From: Spirosoma terrae
GTDB lineage: Bacteria > Bacteroidota > Bacteroidia > Cytophagales > Spirosomataceae
Reading direction: 5' to 3'
DNA length: 64,000 bases
Assembly: GCF_010435915.1 (NCBI RefSeq)
Contig: NZ_JAAFZH010000017.1
Location: forward strand, 1-64,000
This document shows positions 26,801 to 34,476 of the stretch, one piece after another. Every line of letters begins with the position of its first letter. The stretch's first letter is position 1. Below the pieces are notes generated by a model. That model was given only the letters and a program-made list of their open reading frames with translations, searched no databases and was not told the DNA's origin. A program made the translations under genes and the position numbers.

Positions 26801-26830
26801 TTGAAAACTTTTATACTTGTATTAGATTTG
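26801..26830 (+). promoter_or_regulatory. promoter of the AraC-type regulator
   Basis: TTG at 26801-26803, exactly 19 bases, then TAGATTTG at 26823-26830. This is a full match to the Bacteroidota TTG-N19-TANNTTTG promoter and the best one in the window. A second TAGTTTTG at 26841-26848 may be an additional start. The leader to the ATG at 26896 is about 60 bases. Confidence 0.7.
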
Positions 26831-26895
26831 TACAAATTATTAGTTTTGTGCAACTTTGAGAGCAGGTAGCATTCACACGCACTCCCCTTTCAGCT

Positions 26896-27822
26896 ATGGA
26901 AGACTACAATAAAATTATAGAATCGCTGGGCGTTAAATTTATTAAGGCCCGTAACATCCGGATTTTACAACCAATCACCATCAAAAATTTCTACGATGTT
27001 GAAAATACGTTGTTGATCCTATATAATGGCGAGGTGTCTATTGGCGAAGAACGAGTTAAAGTGGACGTAGGTGATATGCTTTTCATTCCGGGTGGAAAGC
27101 ACGTAACCGTCACCTACGGAGATCCTTCTAGCTCTAAAACAGTTTCCAATGAAGACTTCATGACGCATCGCGAAGCGTATTGGGAAGGAAACCATGATCC
27201 AAAACTCATTGGTCACTTACCCAATTCATTCGGCTACGTATCGTTTGAAGCAAAAGTCTTTGATTCTGTTAACTTCTTCAACTCACTGGATGTTCCGCCC
27301 TTTATTATCAAGCGCGAAGAGCATCTGGCTACGACGATCGATCAGATTCTGGCAGAAGACATGACTGATCTGGCTGGAAAAGGGCGTATCGTTAAAATAA
27401 AAACCGAAGAGATTGTTATCGAAGTTATTCGGTACATTCTGAAAAACCGTTTGTTCGTTGAGCAGCTTGTCACGAACAGTACCTACTTTAAAGATCCTCG
27501 CTTAATCGATATTTTCGCTTATATCAAAGAAAATCTCGGTGGCGACCTATCCAATAAGGTACTAGCCAACGTAGCAAACGTTTCCGAAGATTATGTTGGT
27601 CAGTATTTTAAGATGCTGACCGGTATCAATCCGCAGGATTACATTGAATATCAGCGCATGGAAGCTGCCGTAGGGTTACTACGTACCAGCAAAAAGAGCA
27701 TACGGGCTATTGGCTCTGAAGTAGGCTATAAAGATACAGCTTACTTCTGCCGCCGGTTTAAAATGATGTTCGGTATTCCAGCAGGCAAAATGCGCCGTCG
27801 AGAATCGTTAATGAACGTGTAA
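26896..27822 (+). CDS. AraC-family transcriptional regulator with cupin-like sensor
   Basis: 308 aa. Residues ~20-90 look like a cupin (LLILYNGEVSIGEERVKVDVGDMLFIPGG), the ligand-sensing half. Residues ~205-305 hold the double helix-turn-helix: NKVLANVANVSEDYVGQYFK as first unit and IRAIGSEVGYKDTAYFCRRFK as second, ending in an AraC-typical FGIPAGKMRR. The ligand and targets are unknown; no transporter or catabolic gene is adjacent, so it may act in trans. It has a clear promoter and a terminator, so it is monocistronic. Confidence 0.9.
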   Translation: MEDYNKIIESLGVKFIKARNIRILQPITIKNFYDVENTLLILYNGEVSIGEERVKVDVGDMLFIPGGKHVTVTYGDPSSSKTVSNEDFMTHREAYWEGNHDPKLIGHLPNSFGYVSFEAKVFDSVNFFNSLDVPPFIIKREEHLATTIDQILAEDMTDLAGKGRIVKIKTEEIVIEVIRYILKNRLFVEQLVTNSTYFKDPRLIDIFAYIKENLGGDLSNKVLANVANVSEDYVGQYFKMLTGINPQDYIEYQRMEAAVGLLRTSKKSIRAIGSEVGYKDTAYFCRRFKMMFGIPAGKMRRRESLMNV

Positions 27823-27859
27823 CAAAAATGGCCCGATTAATCATCGGGCCATTTTTGTT
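27821..27859. terminator. bidirectional terminator between the AraC gene and the TonB-like gene
   Basis: Perfect 17-base arms AACAAAAATGGCCCGAT and ATCGGGCCATTTTTGTT with a 5-base loop. A/T-runs on both sides let it stop both convergent transcripts. The left arm includes the last bases of the stop codon. Confidence 0.85.
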
Positions 27860-27869
27860 ATCTGATATA

Positions 27870-28298
27870 CTATTTCATATTAACCTCAATTGGCAGTGTA
27901 TAGAATACTGCCACGGGCACGCCTTTTACTTCACCAGGCCGCCAACGAGGCATTTGCTCAATAGCAGCAATAATGCTCGTCATAAAGTCGGCCATTCCCT
28001 TCTGAGCTTTCTTATCGAGTTGTTTGGTCGATATGCGGACATCACGTACGTTACCTTCTTTATCGACGATAAATTTAGCGGAAACAGGACCCGTATCATG
28101 GTTTTTCCGCATAAGCGAACTTGGGAACTGAATGTTCTCAGCTAGATAACGGCTTAAGGCTGCTTTCCCACCCGGAAATTCAGGCTGTTTTTCAACAGTG
28201 GTATAAACCAGTTCATTACGTCCTTGCGCTAACGTGCTAGTACTAACAAAAGCTACTATAGCTAGTAGGCTAAGGAATGAGATAATAATCGTTTTCAT
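27870..28298 (-). CDS. exported TonB C-terminal domain protein
   Basis: 142 aa. A cleavable signal (hydrophobic core ISFLSLLAIVAFVST, cleavage near TLAQG) precedes a single TonB C-terminal fold: EFPGGKAALSRYL, IQFPSS, VSAKFIVDKEGNVRDV, MPRWRPGEVKGVPVAV. Unlike true TonB it has no uncleaved anchor and no proline-rich spacer, so it probably does not itself transmit energy from ExbBD. It starts 3 bases after the GGGP synthase stop and is part of that minus-strand unit. Confidence 0.82.
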   Translation of the reverse strand: MKTIIISFLSLLAIVAFVSTSTLAQGRNELVYTTVEKQPEFPGGKAALSRYLAENIQFPSSLMRKNHDTGPVSAKFIVDKEGNVRDVRISTKQLDKKAQKGMADFMTSIIAAIEQMPRWRPGEVKGVPVAVFYTLPIEVNMK

Positions 28299-28301
28299 AA
28301 C

Positions 28302-29111
28302 TTATGCTTGTACGGCCGATTGATTGAAATCGCGTACTATAGTCGACAATTCTGGTAATAAATCTGGGTTCTGTTCGATACCGTTTCCAACAACAATTAA
28401 ATCGGCCCCTGCCTTTAAGGCGCTATACGCTTTCTCTCCAGAATTAATACCGCCACCCACTATGATCGGTACGTCAACAGCTGCTCGTACTGCTTCAATC
28501 ATAGCAGCCGATACAGGCCAGCGAGCACCACTGCCTGCATCCAGATATAACAGACTTAATCCCAGCATTTCGCCTGCCATGGCTGTACAGGCAGCTACAT
28601 CAGGTTTATCGCGCGGCAAAGGCGTAGTACCGCTGATATAAGATACGGTTGTTTGCGTACCGCTATCGACCAGCATATAACCGGTGGGGAGTATTTCGAG
28701 ACCACTACGTTTGAGTAGTGGAGCAGCAATAACGTGCTGACCTATTAAAAAATCAGCATTACGACCCGAAATAAGCGATAGGAGAAGAATAGCATCAGCA
28801 GATGCTTCAATGTGCAATGAGTTACCAGGAAATAGAATTACCGGTACGTTGGTGTGCTTACGAATAGAAGCGACAATTTCTTTGTGAGTGTAATCAGTAA
28901 CCAAGCTTCCCCCAACCAAAAAGAAGTCGACTGAATATTGTTGGGTTTTCACTAATAGTTCAGCAAGCTCATCCTGCCTGACTTTATCAGGGTCAAGCAA
29001 GATGGCTAATGCTTTCCGGCCTGATTCCTTATTAGTGCGTAGAATAGTTTGCAGGCGTTGTTGGTGCCTCTTCGTGATATTGTGTTGGATCTGCGGTTGG
29101 GTTGATCGCAT
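28302..29111 (-). CDS. geranylgeranylglyceryl phosphate synthase (PcrB-like prenylglyceryl transferase)
   Basis: 269 aa TIM-barrel prenyltransferase. Family marks are LLDPDK, FFLVGGSL, the substrate loop LFPGN..ADAILLLSLISGRN, the GYMLVDSG strand, YLDAGSGA and the phosphate clamp PIIVGGGINSG with GADLIVVGNGIE. It joins a polyprenyl chain to sn-glycerol-1-phosphate, the first step of archaeal-type ether lipids; Bacteroidota carry their own group. No G1P dehydrogenase or later ether-lipid gene is in the window. The only usable ATG (29111) lies 80 bases inside the upstream gene, which is unusual. Confidence 0.87.
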   Translation of the reverse strand: MRSTQPQIQHNITKRHQQRLQTILRTNKESGRKALAILLDPDKVRQDELAELLVKTQQYSVDFFLVGGSLVTDYTHKEIVASIRKHTNVPVILFPGNSLHIEASADAILLLSLISGRNADFLIGQHVIAAPLLKRSGLEILPTGYMLVDSGTQTTVSYISGTTPLPRDKPDVAACTAMAGEMLGLSLLYLDAGSGARWPVSAAMIEAVRAAVDVPIIVGGGINSGEKAYSALKAGADLIVVGNGIEQNPDLLPELSTIVRDFNQSAVQA

Positions 29112-29553
29112 TATTATTACGGATACGGTCTATAAAGCCGGCTAGCTGCTCGCGAGCAATATTTGTTAAAACGGTTGTTATCAAACCCCCGATTAAGCCG
29201 CTTGCGGCCGCTGATCGTTGCGTTTTCTTTGCCTGCCTTTTTATTACTTTGTGAGGATGCGCTGTTTCATCAGCATCGTAATCATCTTCATCATAATCAA
29301 AATCCTCGTCGTCTGGCTCACCGTATTTTTCGGCTAGCCGATACTCTTCAGACTTGGGCAGAATAGCATTAACAACCAAATATACAGCTAAACCGACACC
29401 CGCTACAAATGCTGCGGTTTTACCAACTTCAACCGCATCGTCTTTTATTGAATCAACGCTGGTGTTAATTGATGATTTAAAACGTTCAGTAGCAGCCATC
29501 AATTGTGCTCGACGAGCGGTTGTATCCGCAAAAGGAACTTTTGGATCTTCCAT
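29032..29553 (-). CDS. small membrane protein, unrecognised, with acidic linker
   Basis: 173 aa. No family recognised with confidence. Seen: an N-terminal amphipathic region (residues 1-40), a membrane helix near residue 48-65 (TAAFVAGVGLAVYLVVNAI), an Asp/Glu/Tyr-rich run (residues ~80-98), a basic stretch (KVIKRQAKKTQR), a second hydrophobic helix (ASGLIGGLITTVLTNIAREQL) and a low-complexity tail. It sits between the holin-like gene and GGGP synthase and overlaps the latter by 80 bases, which suggests one translation-coupled envelope unit. Confidence 0.7.
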   Translation of the reverse strand: MEDPKVPFADTTARRAQLMAATERFKSSINTSVDSIKDDAVEVGKTAAFVAGVGLAVYLVVNAILPKSEEYRLAEKYGEPDDEDFDYDEDDYDADETAHPHKVIKRQAKKTQRSAAASGLIGGLITTVLTNIAREQLAGFIDRIRNNNAINPTADPTQYHEEAPTTPANYSTH

Positions 29554-29618
29554 AATTAGCTCTCGCTTAGTATATATAGCTCAGTGGTAATTAATTAATG
29601 ATAAAAGATAATAAAAAT

Positions 29619-30044
29619 TTATTGGGCCAAGCGTCCTGTTTCGTTTAGGCTGGTTCTGGTTTTTTCCATCAGATCCTGAATAACTTCTGCTTTTTCTTCC
29701 GCTTTTTTCTCCTGGCCTTTTTTTATGATGCTGTATGCAGTCGTTCTAATTTTTGATTTAAAGAAACCACCACCAGCAGCCCAAATCAGCGTCAATAAAA
29801 GAAAAAATCCAGCTACAATCACGAACCCCATATACCGGCTATCAGTGACTTCATTTAAATAGGCTGCCAGTAAACTAAACAAAAATATGATTGTCATAGT
29901 ACTTAGTAGTGCCAAGACTAGTCCATGAATACCAACCACTATTCCTTCTTCCACTTTACCTCTCGTTTCAAGAGTAAATAACTCTATACGAGCTTCTAGA
30001 TAGCGGAAGATATTTTCTCGAATTTCTTCCAGGCGTTCTAACAT
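29619..30044 (-). CDS. phage-holin superfamily III (DUF1469-like) membrane protein
   Basis: 141 aa. An N-terminal amphipathic helix of the type LEEIRENIFRYLEARIELF is followed by two membrane helices (about residues 38-60 and 72-97) and a charged C-terminal tail. This matches the actinobacterial-holin-X / DUF1469 family that is common in chromosomes without prophages, where it is an envelope protein of unknown role. There is no lysis cassette here, so a phage origin is not implied. It is the first gene of the minus-strand unit that runs to the TonB-like gene. Confidence 0.78.
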   Translation of the reverse strand: MLERLEEIRENIFRYLEARIELFTLETRGKVEEGIVVGIHGLVLALLSTMTIIFLFSLLAAYLNEVTDSRYMGFVIVAGFFLLLTLIWAAGGGFFKSKIRTTAYSIIKKGQEKKAEEKAEVIQDLMEKTRTSLNETGRLAQ

Positions 30045-30243
30045 GATTTTGAGATGTTTAGTATATACTCTGCGTTATTTACCAAATAGCGGCCATTTTG
30101 TTTTGAAAATCTAGAATGTTAGGCTCCTGAATCTTTAAAGGAACCATACAATCAGAGCATAGACATGGATTTAGTCCCTCACCTTTACCAAGTATACACT
30201 TATTTAGATTATATTATATAACGCATTTTTCTGATAAACTGTT

Positions 30244-30292
30244 AACTAAAAAGGGTCCGGTAGCAGCTGCTACCAGACCCTTTTTAGTTGTT
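30244..30292 (-). terminator. terminator of the DksA-like gene, inside a 324-base gap
   Basis: Two 23-base arms (AACTAAAAAGGGTCCGGTAG... and its complement) pair with one mismatch and essentially no loop; A/T-runs flank both sides. The rest of the gap 30045-30368 is AT-rich with no open frame or RNA pattern that I can identify; its left part should hold the promoter of the holin-like gene. Confidence 0.8.
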
Positions 30293-30368
30293 TTATTAGG
30301 CGTCAGTGAACTGTGCCGTGCACCGTTACTGATGACAGAATTCTACTAGCAATACCTACCCAAACGCC

Positions 30369-30755
30369 TTAGTTTGACTGACGCAATTTAGCCTCAATTG
30401 TTTGTTGCGTATGGGGCACAGCGCGTAAACGCTCTTTCGGAATTAGCTTCCCCGTATCTTTACAAACGCCGTATGTACCGTTTTTAATCCGTACCATAGC
30501 AGCATCTAACTGCTGGGTAAATTTCTGTAAACGAGCTGCTAATTGACTAAGATTTTCTCGTTCGCTGGTATCTGCACCATCTTCGAGCAATTTAGAATTA
30601 CCAGACGTATTATCGGTACCACTGTCATTGCGTTTGCTGAGAGTCTCCTTAATATAATTCAACTCACTACGGGTCGCTTCAAGTTTCTGACCAATAAGCT
30701 CTTCGAACTCTTTTAAGTCTTCTTCCGAGTAGCGTTTCTTTTCTTCCTGAACCAT
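30369..30755 (-). CDS. TraR/DksA-family regulator lacking the zinc-finger cysteines
   Basis: 128 aa. Long N-terminal coiled coil with acidic tip (residues ~10-90; EDGADTSERENL) and the family helix AAMVRIKNGTYGVC are clear. In canonical DksA, C-x2-C and a second pair bind zinc; here C98 is the only cysteine, T101 stands at the second position and the later pair is replaced (RAVPHTQQ). The globular domain may fold without zinc, as in some redox-insensitive DksA relatives. It should bind the secondary channel of RNA polymerase and modulate stringent-response promoters, by analogy. Confidence 0.85.
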   Translation of the reverse strand: MVQEEKKRYSEEDLKEFEELIGQKLEATRSELNYIKETLSKRNDSGTDNTSGNSKLLEDGADTSERENLSQLAARLQKFTQQLDAAMVRIKNGTYGVCKDTGKLIPKERLRAVPHTQQTIEAKLRQSN

Positions 30756-31025
30756 AGTTAATAGCTATAATTGACTGGGTGTGTAATTATCCACAAATTT
30801 AACGCTTTTTGACTTGACTTTCAATCTATGTCGGCGGATTCGGTCATTTTGTGTAAATTTTTATTAAATTGTAATTTACCTAGTTTACCGATTTTTCTAT
30901 TGTGGGAGTCTGTATTGATATATTACAATTCTGATAAAGCTGACTTGAATAAATTATTATTACGAGATACGTTTTATATTAATCCCAGAAAAAATATACT
31001 TTTCATAATATATATTAGGTTTTAC

Positions 31026-31033
31026 TAATTTTG
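31026..31033 (+). promoter_or_regulatory. putative -7 element of the glutamate dehydrogenase gene
   Basis: TAATTTTG matches TANNTTTG; no TTG stands at 19 bases upstream. It lies over the TTG codon at 31031 and therefore favours the ATG at 31088 as the true start. The preceding ~240 bases are very AT-rich and show no gene. Confidence 0.45.
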
Positions 31034-31087
31034 TGGTACTCTTCATTAACAAAAAAATGTTTATTAGAGCATAGCAATAATCTGGTT

Positions 31088-32362
31088 ATGGCGTATATAG
31101 AACCTGCCCCAATAAAAGACAAAGAAAATCCGCTTGAGTCTATGATGTCGCGATTTGATGCGGCAGCCCGTCTTCTGGGTATTTCAGACGAAATGTATGA
31201 TATTCTAAAAGTGCCATCCCGGCAAGTAATAGTCGGCCTTCCTGTTACCATGGATAACGGCGCTATTAAAGTATTTGAGGGTTATCGCGTTATCCATTCG
31301 AACATTCTTGGCCCAGCCAAAGGCGGAATTCGCCTTGATCCGGGTGTTAATCTGGATGAAGTTAGAGCACTGGCAGCATGGATGACCTGGAAATGCGCAG
31401 TGGTTGATATTCCATACGGAGGAGCCAAAGGTGGTATCGCCTGTAATCCTCGTGAAATGTCGGCTGGCGAGATCGAACGCCTTATCCGACAATATACCGT
31501 AGCGATGCTTGACGTAATCGGTCCAGATCGTGATATTCCTGCGCCCGATATGGGAACCGGACCGCGTGAAATGGCCTGGATAGTCGATGAATACTCTAAA
31601 GCTAAAGGCATGACCGTAAACAGTGTTGTTACTGGTAAACCATTGGTTTTGGGCGGGTCGCTGGGCCGTACGGAAGCAACAGGACGCGGTGTGACGGTAT
31701 CGGCTCTGGCTGCTATGGATAAGCTACGTATGAATCCATACCGCACTACAGCCGCCGTTCAGGGTTTTGGGAATGTTGGCTCGTTTGCGGCAGAACTACT
31801 CCATGAGCGGGGCGTAACCGTTGTTGCGATCAGTGATATCTCAGGCGGCTATTATAATTCGTCAGGTATTGACATTACAGCAGCCGTTACGTATCGTAAT
31901 GCCAATAAAGGAACACTGGAAGGATTTACAGGAGCAGAAAAAATCTCCAATGAAGAACTTCTTTCCCTGGCCGTAGACGTACTGGTACCCGCTGCCAAAG
32001 AAGATGTTATCACAGATGACAACGCAGCTTCTATCCAGGCTAAAATGATTGTTGAGGGAGCCAATGGTCCAACGTCAGCGTCAGCCGATGAAATTATAAA
32101 TAACAAAGGGATTCTGGTAGTACCTGATATTCTGGCCAATGCGGGCGGTGTTACGGTCTCTTATTTTGAATGGGTTCAAAACCGGATTGGTTATAAATGG
32201 ACGCTCGATCGAATCAATCGCCGGGCAGACCGGGCTATAAAGGATGCGTTTGACCGTGTATTTGAGACCTCGCAACGCTACCAGGTTCCGCTACGTTTAG
32301 CCGCTTATATCGTTGCCATTGACAAAGTTTCCAGCACGTATAAGTTCCGTGGAGGCTATTGA
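31088..32362 (+). CDS. glutamate dehydrogenase (Glu/Leu/Phe/Val dehydrogenase family)
   Basis: 424 aa from the ATG at 31088. The dimerisation/catalytic domain has GPAKGGIR, the lysine loop PYGGAKGGI and the APDMGTGPREM motif; the NAD-binding domain has VQGFGNVGS. It interconverts glutamate and 2-oxoglutarate plus ammonia. The length and the PDILANAGGVTVSYFEWVQN C-terminal segment match the hexameric NAD-type GDH common in Bacteroidota and archaea. The downstream gap to the decarboxylase gene is filled by a palindrome. Confidence 0.93.
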   Translation: MAYIEPAPIKDKENPLESMMSRFDAAARLLGISDEMYDILKVPSRQVIVGLPVTMDNGAIKVFEGYRVIHSNILGPAKGGIRLDPGVNLDEVRALAAWMTWKCAVVDIPYGGAKGGIACNPREMSAGEIERLIRQYTVAMLDVIGPDRDIPAPDMGTGPREMAWIVDEYSKAKGMTVNSVVTGKPLVLGGSLGRTEATGRGVTVSALAAMDKLRMNPYRTTAAVQGFGNVGSFAAELLHERGVTVVAISDISGGYYNSSGIDITAAVTYRNANKGTLEGFTGAEKISNEELLSLAVDVLVPAAKEDVITDDNAASIQAKMIVEGANGPTSASADEIINNKGILVVPDILANAGGVTVSYFEWVQNRIGYKWTLDRINRRADRAIKDAFDRVFETSQRYQVPLRLAAYIVAIDKVSSTYKFRGGY

Positions 32363-32369
32363 TTTTATG

Positions 32370-32457
32370 CAAAGTGTATGATGTGAAATGTATGATGTAT
32401 AATTTTGCTCATATCTGACGCATCTGTAATACGTCATACATTTACTCATACACTTAT
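32370..32457. repeat. imperfect palindrome with TGTATGA-type arms filling the gdh-psd gap
   Basis: Left arm AAGTGTATGATGTGAAATGT... and right arm (complement AAGTGTATGAGTAAATGTAT...) pair imperfectly over about 27 bases around a ~30-base loop. It begins 8 bases after the gdh stop and ends directly at the psd start codon, so the gap holds nothing else. Confidence 0.65.
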
Positions 32458-33120
32458 ATGCGCTTACACCGCGAGGGCTATACCATAATGCTTACTACAG
32501 GGCTGGTTTTGCTAGCACTGAATCTCCTGGCCTACTATTATCTTTTTTCAGATAACGCAACGGCAACAACCTTACTGGCCATTGCCAGCCTGGTTTTATT
32601 CGGCCTGGTTGTACAGTTCTTTCGTGTTCCGACGCGCCAATTAACAATTCACGAATCGCAGATTATTGCCCCGGCTGACGGCACAGTCGTTGTGATTGAA
32701 GAAACCGACGAAGACGAATACTTCAAAACTCGCCGACGTCAGATCTCCATTTTCATGTCTCCGCTTAACGTGCATGTTAACCGTAATCCAATCACTGGCA
32801 TTGTACGTTATTTTAAATATTATCCAGGCAAGTATCTGGTGGCCTGGCATCCTAAATCGAGTACGGAAAACGAGCGAACAACTGTTGTCATCCAGGCAGC
32901 TAACGGGGTAGAGGTTCTATTTCGCCAGATTGCTGGAGCGGTGGCTCGACGTATCATATGGTACGTCAAAGAGGGCCAACCGGTTCAACAGGGCGATGAA
33001 ATGGGCTTTATCAAATTTGGTTCGCGGGTAGATTTGTTTATTCCGCTGGATGCTGAAGTTAATGTAAAAATCGGCGATCGTACTAAAGGTGGAGTTACAG
33101 TAGTAGCGCAATTAAAATAA
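32458..33120 (+). CDS. psd: phosphatidylserine decarboxylase, proenzyme
   Basis: 220 aa, the short single-domain PSD form. Two membrane helices occupy residues ~10-28 and ~34-54. The decarboxylase part has APADG, the SIFMSPLNVHVNR motif with the catalytic histidine region, and the self-cleavage site FGSR, where G188-S189 is split to make the pyruvoyl prosthetic group. It converts phosphatidylserine to phosphatidylethanolamine at the inner membrane. Start at 32458 is the first ATG after the palindromic spacer. A phosphatidylserine synthase gene is not in the window. Confidence 0.92.
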   Translation: MRLHREGYTIMLTTGLVLLALNLLAYYYLFSDNATATTLLAIASLVLFGLVVQFFRVPTRQLTIHESQIIAPADGTVVVIEETDEDEYFKTRRRQISIFMSPLNVHVNRNPITGIVRYFKYYPGKYLVAWHPKSSTENERTTVVIQAANGVEVLFRQIAGAVARRIIWYVKEGQPVQQGDEMGFIKFGSRVDLFIPLDAEVNVKIGDRTKGGVTVVAQLK

Positions 33121-33156
33121 GTAGCGAATCGCCTATTACAGTATTAAACCATGTAT

Positions 33157-33194
33157 CGAAAAAGGTAAGCCAATCATTTGGCTTACCTTTTTCG
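33157..33194 (+). terminator. terminator of psd
   Basis: Perfect 17-base arms CGAAAAAGGTAAGCCAA and TTGGCTTACCTTTTTCG with a TCAT loop, 36 bases past the stop. Downstream, ATTTCGACAGGCTC at about 33211-33224 is the sort of phrase found in dispersed repeats of this phylum. Confidence 0.85.
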
Positions 33195-33270
33195 TATGCG
33201 GTAGGCAACATTTCGACAGGCTCTACATGAGTTTATGAATTGAGAATGCTGTCAGACGTCGCGCTGATAT

Positions 33271-34419
33271 TTAGTAGCTAGCCAGTAAATCTATATTTCG
33301 TTCAACGATTTCTACAATCACAATATCTGGCTGTTCAGTTCTAGCTAGCACCTGATTAAATTCATTGCTTCGAACGATATATGTATTGCCAAAATAATTA
33401 GGAATGAAGGAGTTCATATTAAAGCTAAATGAATCTCCTATGAGTAATAATTTTGGCAGATTAGATTGCTTGCCAATAAATCGGGAAGACGGCAATTTAC
33501 CGTTCTGGTCAGGAACGCTCTGAACTTGCCAGGCTGCTATGGCTGGCAAAGGCCTGATTCTGTAGACTACTGAATCGATATATTCTTCGTCTAATGCCAG
33601 CATGGCCGATAAGTCCCCACCCACTCCTTTCACAGATTCAATCTGATAATCGGTCAAGCGGCCTTCAGGAATCTGTGGGTAATCTTGCCTGATTCTATCC
33701 ACAATAGCTAATGATGCCGTTAGGGCTCCGTATTCGTTCCAATGGGTATCTGTCTGATAATAAACTAAGTGTTTTTTCTTAGCAGCCAGCAATTTATTAC
33801 GAATATCAATTAGGGGAACGTACGTATTTTCTGTTATGTATTTTTTGAAAAGATCCAGATTTGACGCCTTCTTTTTATGAAGGTAAGCCGGTAAATTTTC
33901 AGGATATATAGAATAGGAATCAGGTGCGACAACTAAATATAATCGGCTGTTTTGTTTGGCCAGGTGCTTCTGAAAATTTGCCAGACGAGTGGCAATAAGC
34001 CGTAGAGATGATAGTGACAACGGGCGGTTTCCCTGGTATTGGTCCACAATCCGATTTAAGCTATTACCAGGATAAAACCAGCCATTTTTGCCAACTACAA
34101 CTTTTTCCGGTAAAGGCGACTTTTTTAGTACATTTAACTTCCATTTACTGTATACATAAAACAAGGCATTTCTCCATCCAAAATTCTCCTTATAGTATTG
34201 ATCGAACTCGTGTATATAGGTTTTTATATGTGGGAAACGGAAGGTCGGAAACGGGGCAAGAATGCGCTTTTCTGTACTTCTAAATTCTTTCGAAAAACCC
34301 CAAATTTGGTCGAAAGAAGGCAGCAACAATAGCAAAACAAACCCTATACACAGTATACTATACCGGTAACGTTTTAACGCAACCGGTTTAGGTTTATTAG
34401 GTGGTACGGCTGTAATCAT
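33271..34419 (-). CDS. AlgX/AlgJ-like SGNH acyltransferase-hydrolase, membrane-anchored
   Basis: 382 aa. One N-terminal membrane helix (about residues 20-38), then a periplasmic SGNH-like domain: the AlgJ/AlgX pattern VVGKNGWFYPG, VAPDSYSIYPENLP, the DTHWNEYGALTAS motif (catalytic Asp-His) and a GDSFSFNM block with the nucleophile serine. Proteins of this class take acetyl groups handed over by an MBOAT partner and place them on exopolysaccharide. The MBOAT gene lies 57 bases upstream in the same direction, which strongly supports this role. The polymer acetylated is unknown. Confidence 0.85.
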   Translation of the reverse strand: MITAVPPNKPKPVALKRYRYSILCIGFVLLLLLPSFDQIWGFSKEFRSTEKRILAPFPTFRFPHIKTYIHEFDQYYKENFGWRNALFYVYSKWKLNVLKKSPLPEKVVVGKNGWFYPGNSLNRIVDQYQGNRPLSLSSLRLIATRLANFQKHLAKQNSRLYLVVAPDSYSIYPENLPAYLHKKKASNLDLFKKYITENTYVPLIDIRNKLLAAKKKHLVYYQTDTHWNEYGALTASLAIVDRIRQDYPQIPEGRLTDYQIESVKGVGGDLSAMLALDEEYIDSVVYRIRPLPAIAAWQVQSVPDQNGKLPSSRFIGKQSNLPKLLLIGDSFSFNMNSFIPNYFGNTYIVRSNEFNQVLARTEQPDIVIVEIVERNIDLLASY

Positions 34420-34476
34420 AAATCGACCAGACGAATATCAATATGGTTCACCGAAATAAACCAATCCTGTTAACTA

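Noticed and set aside
26841..26848. Second -7 element TAGTTTTG as an independent promoter
   Set aside because: The nearest TTG is 21 bases upstream; possible but weaker than the site at 26823.
29619..30044. Prophage lysis gene
   Set aside because: The holin-like protein has no endolysin, spanin or other phage gene nearby and belongs to a family common in chromosomes.
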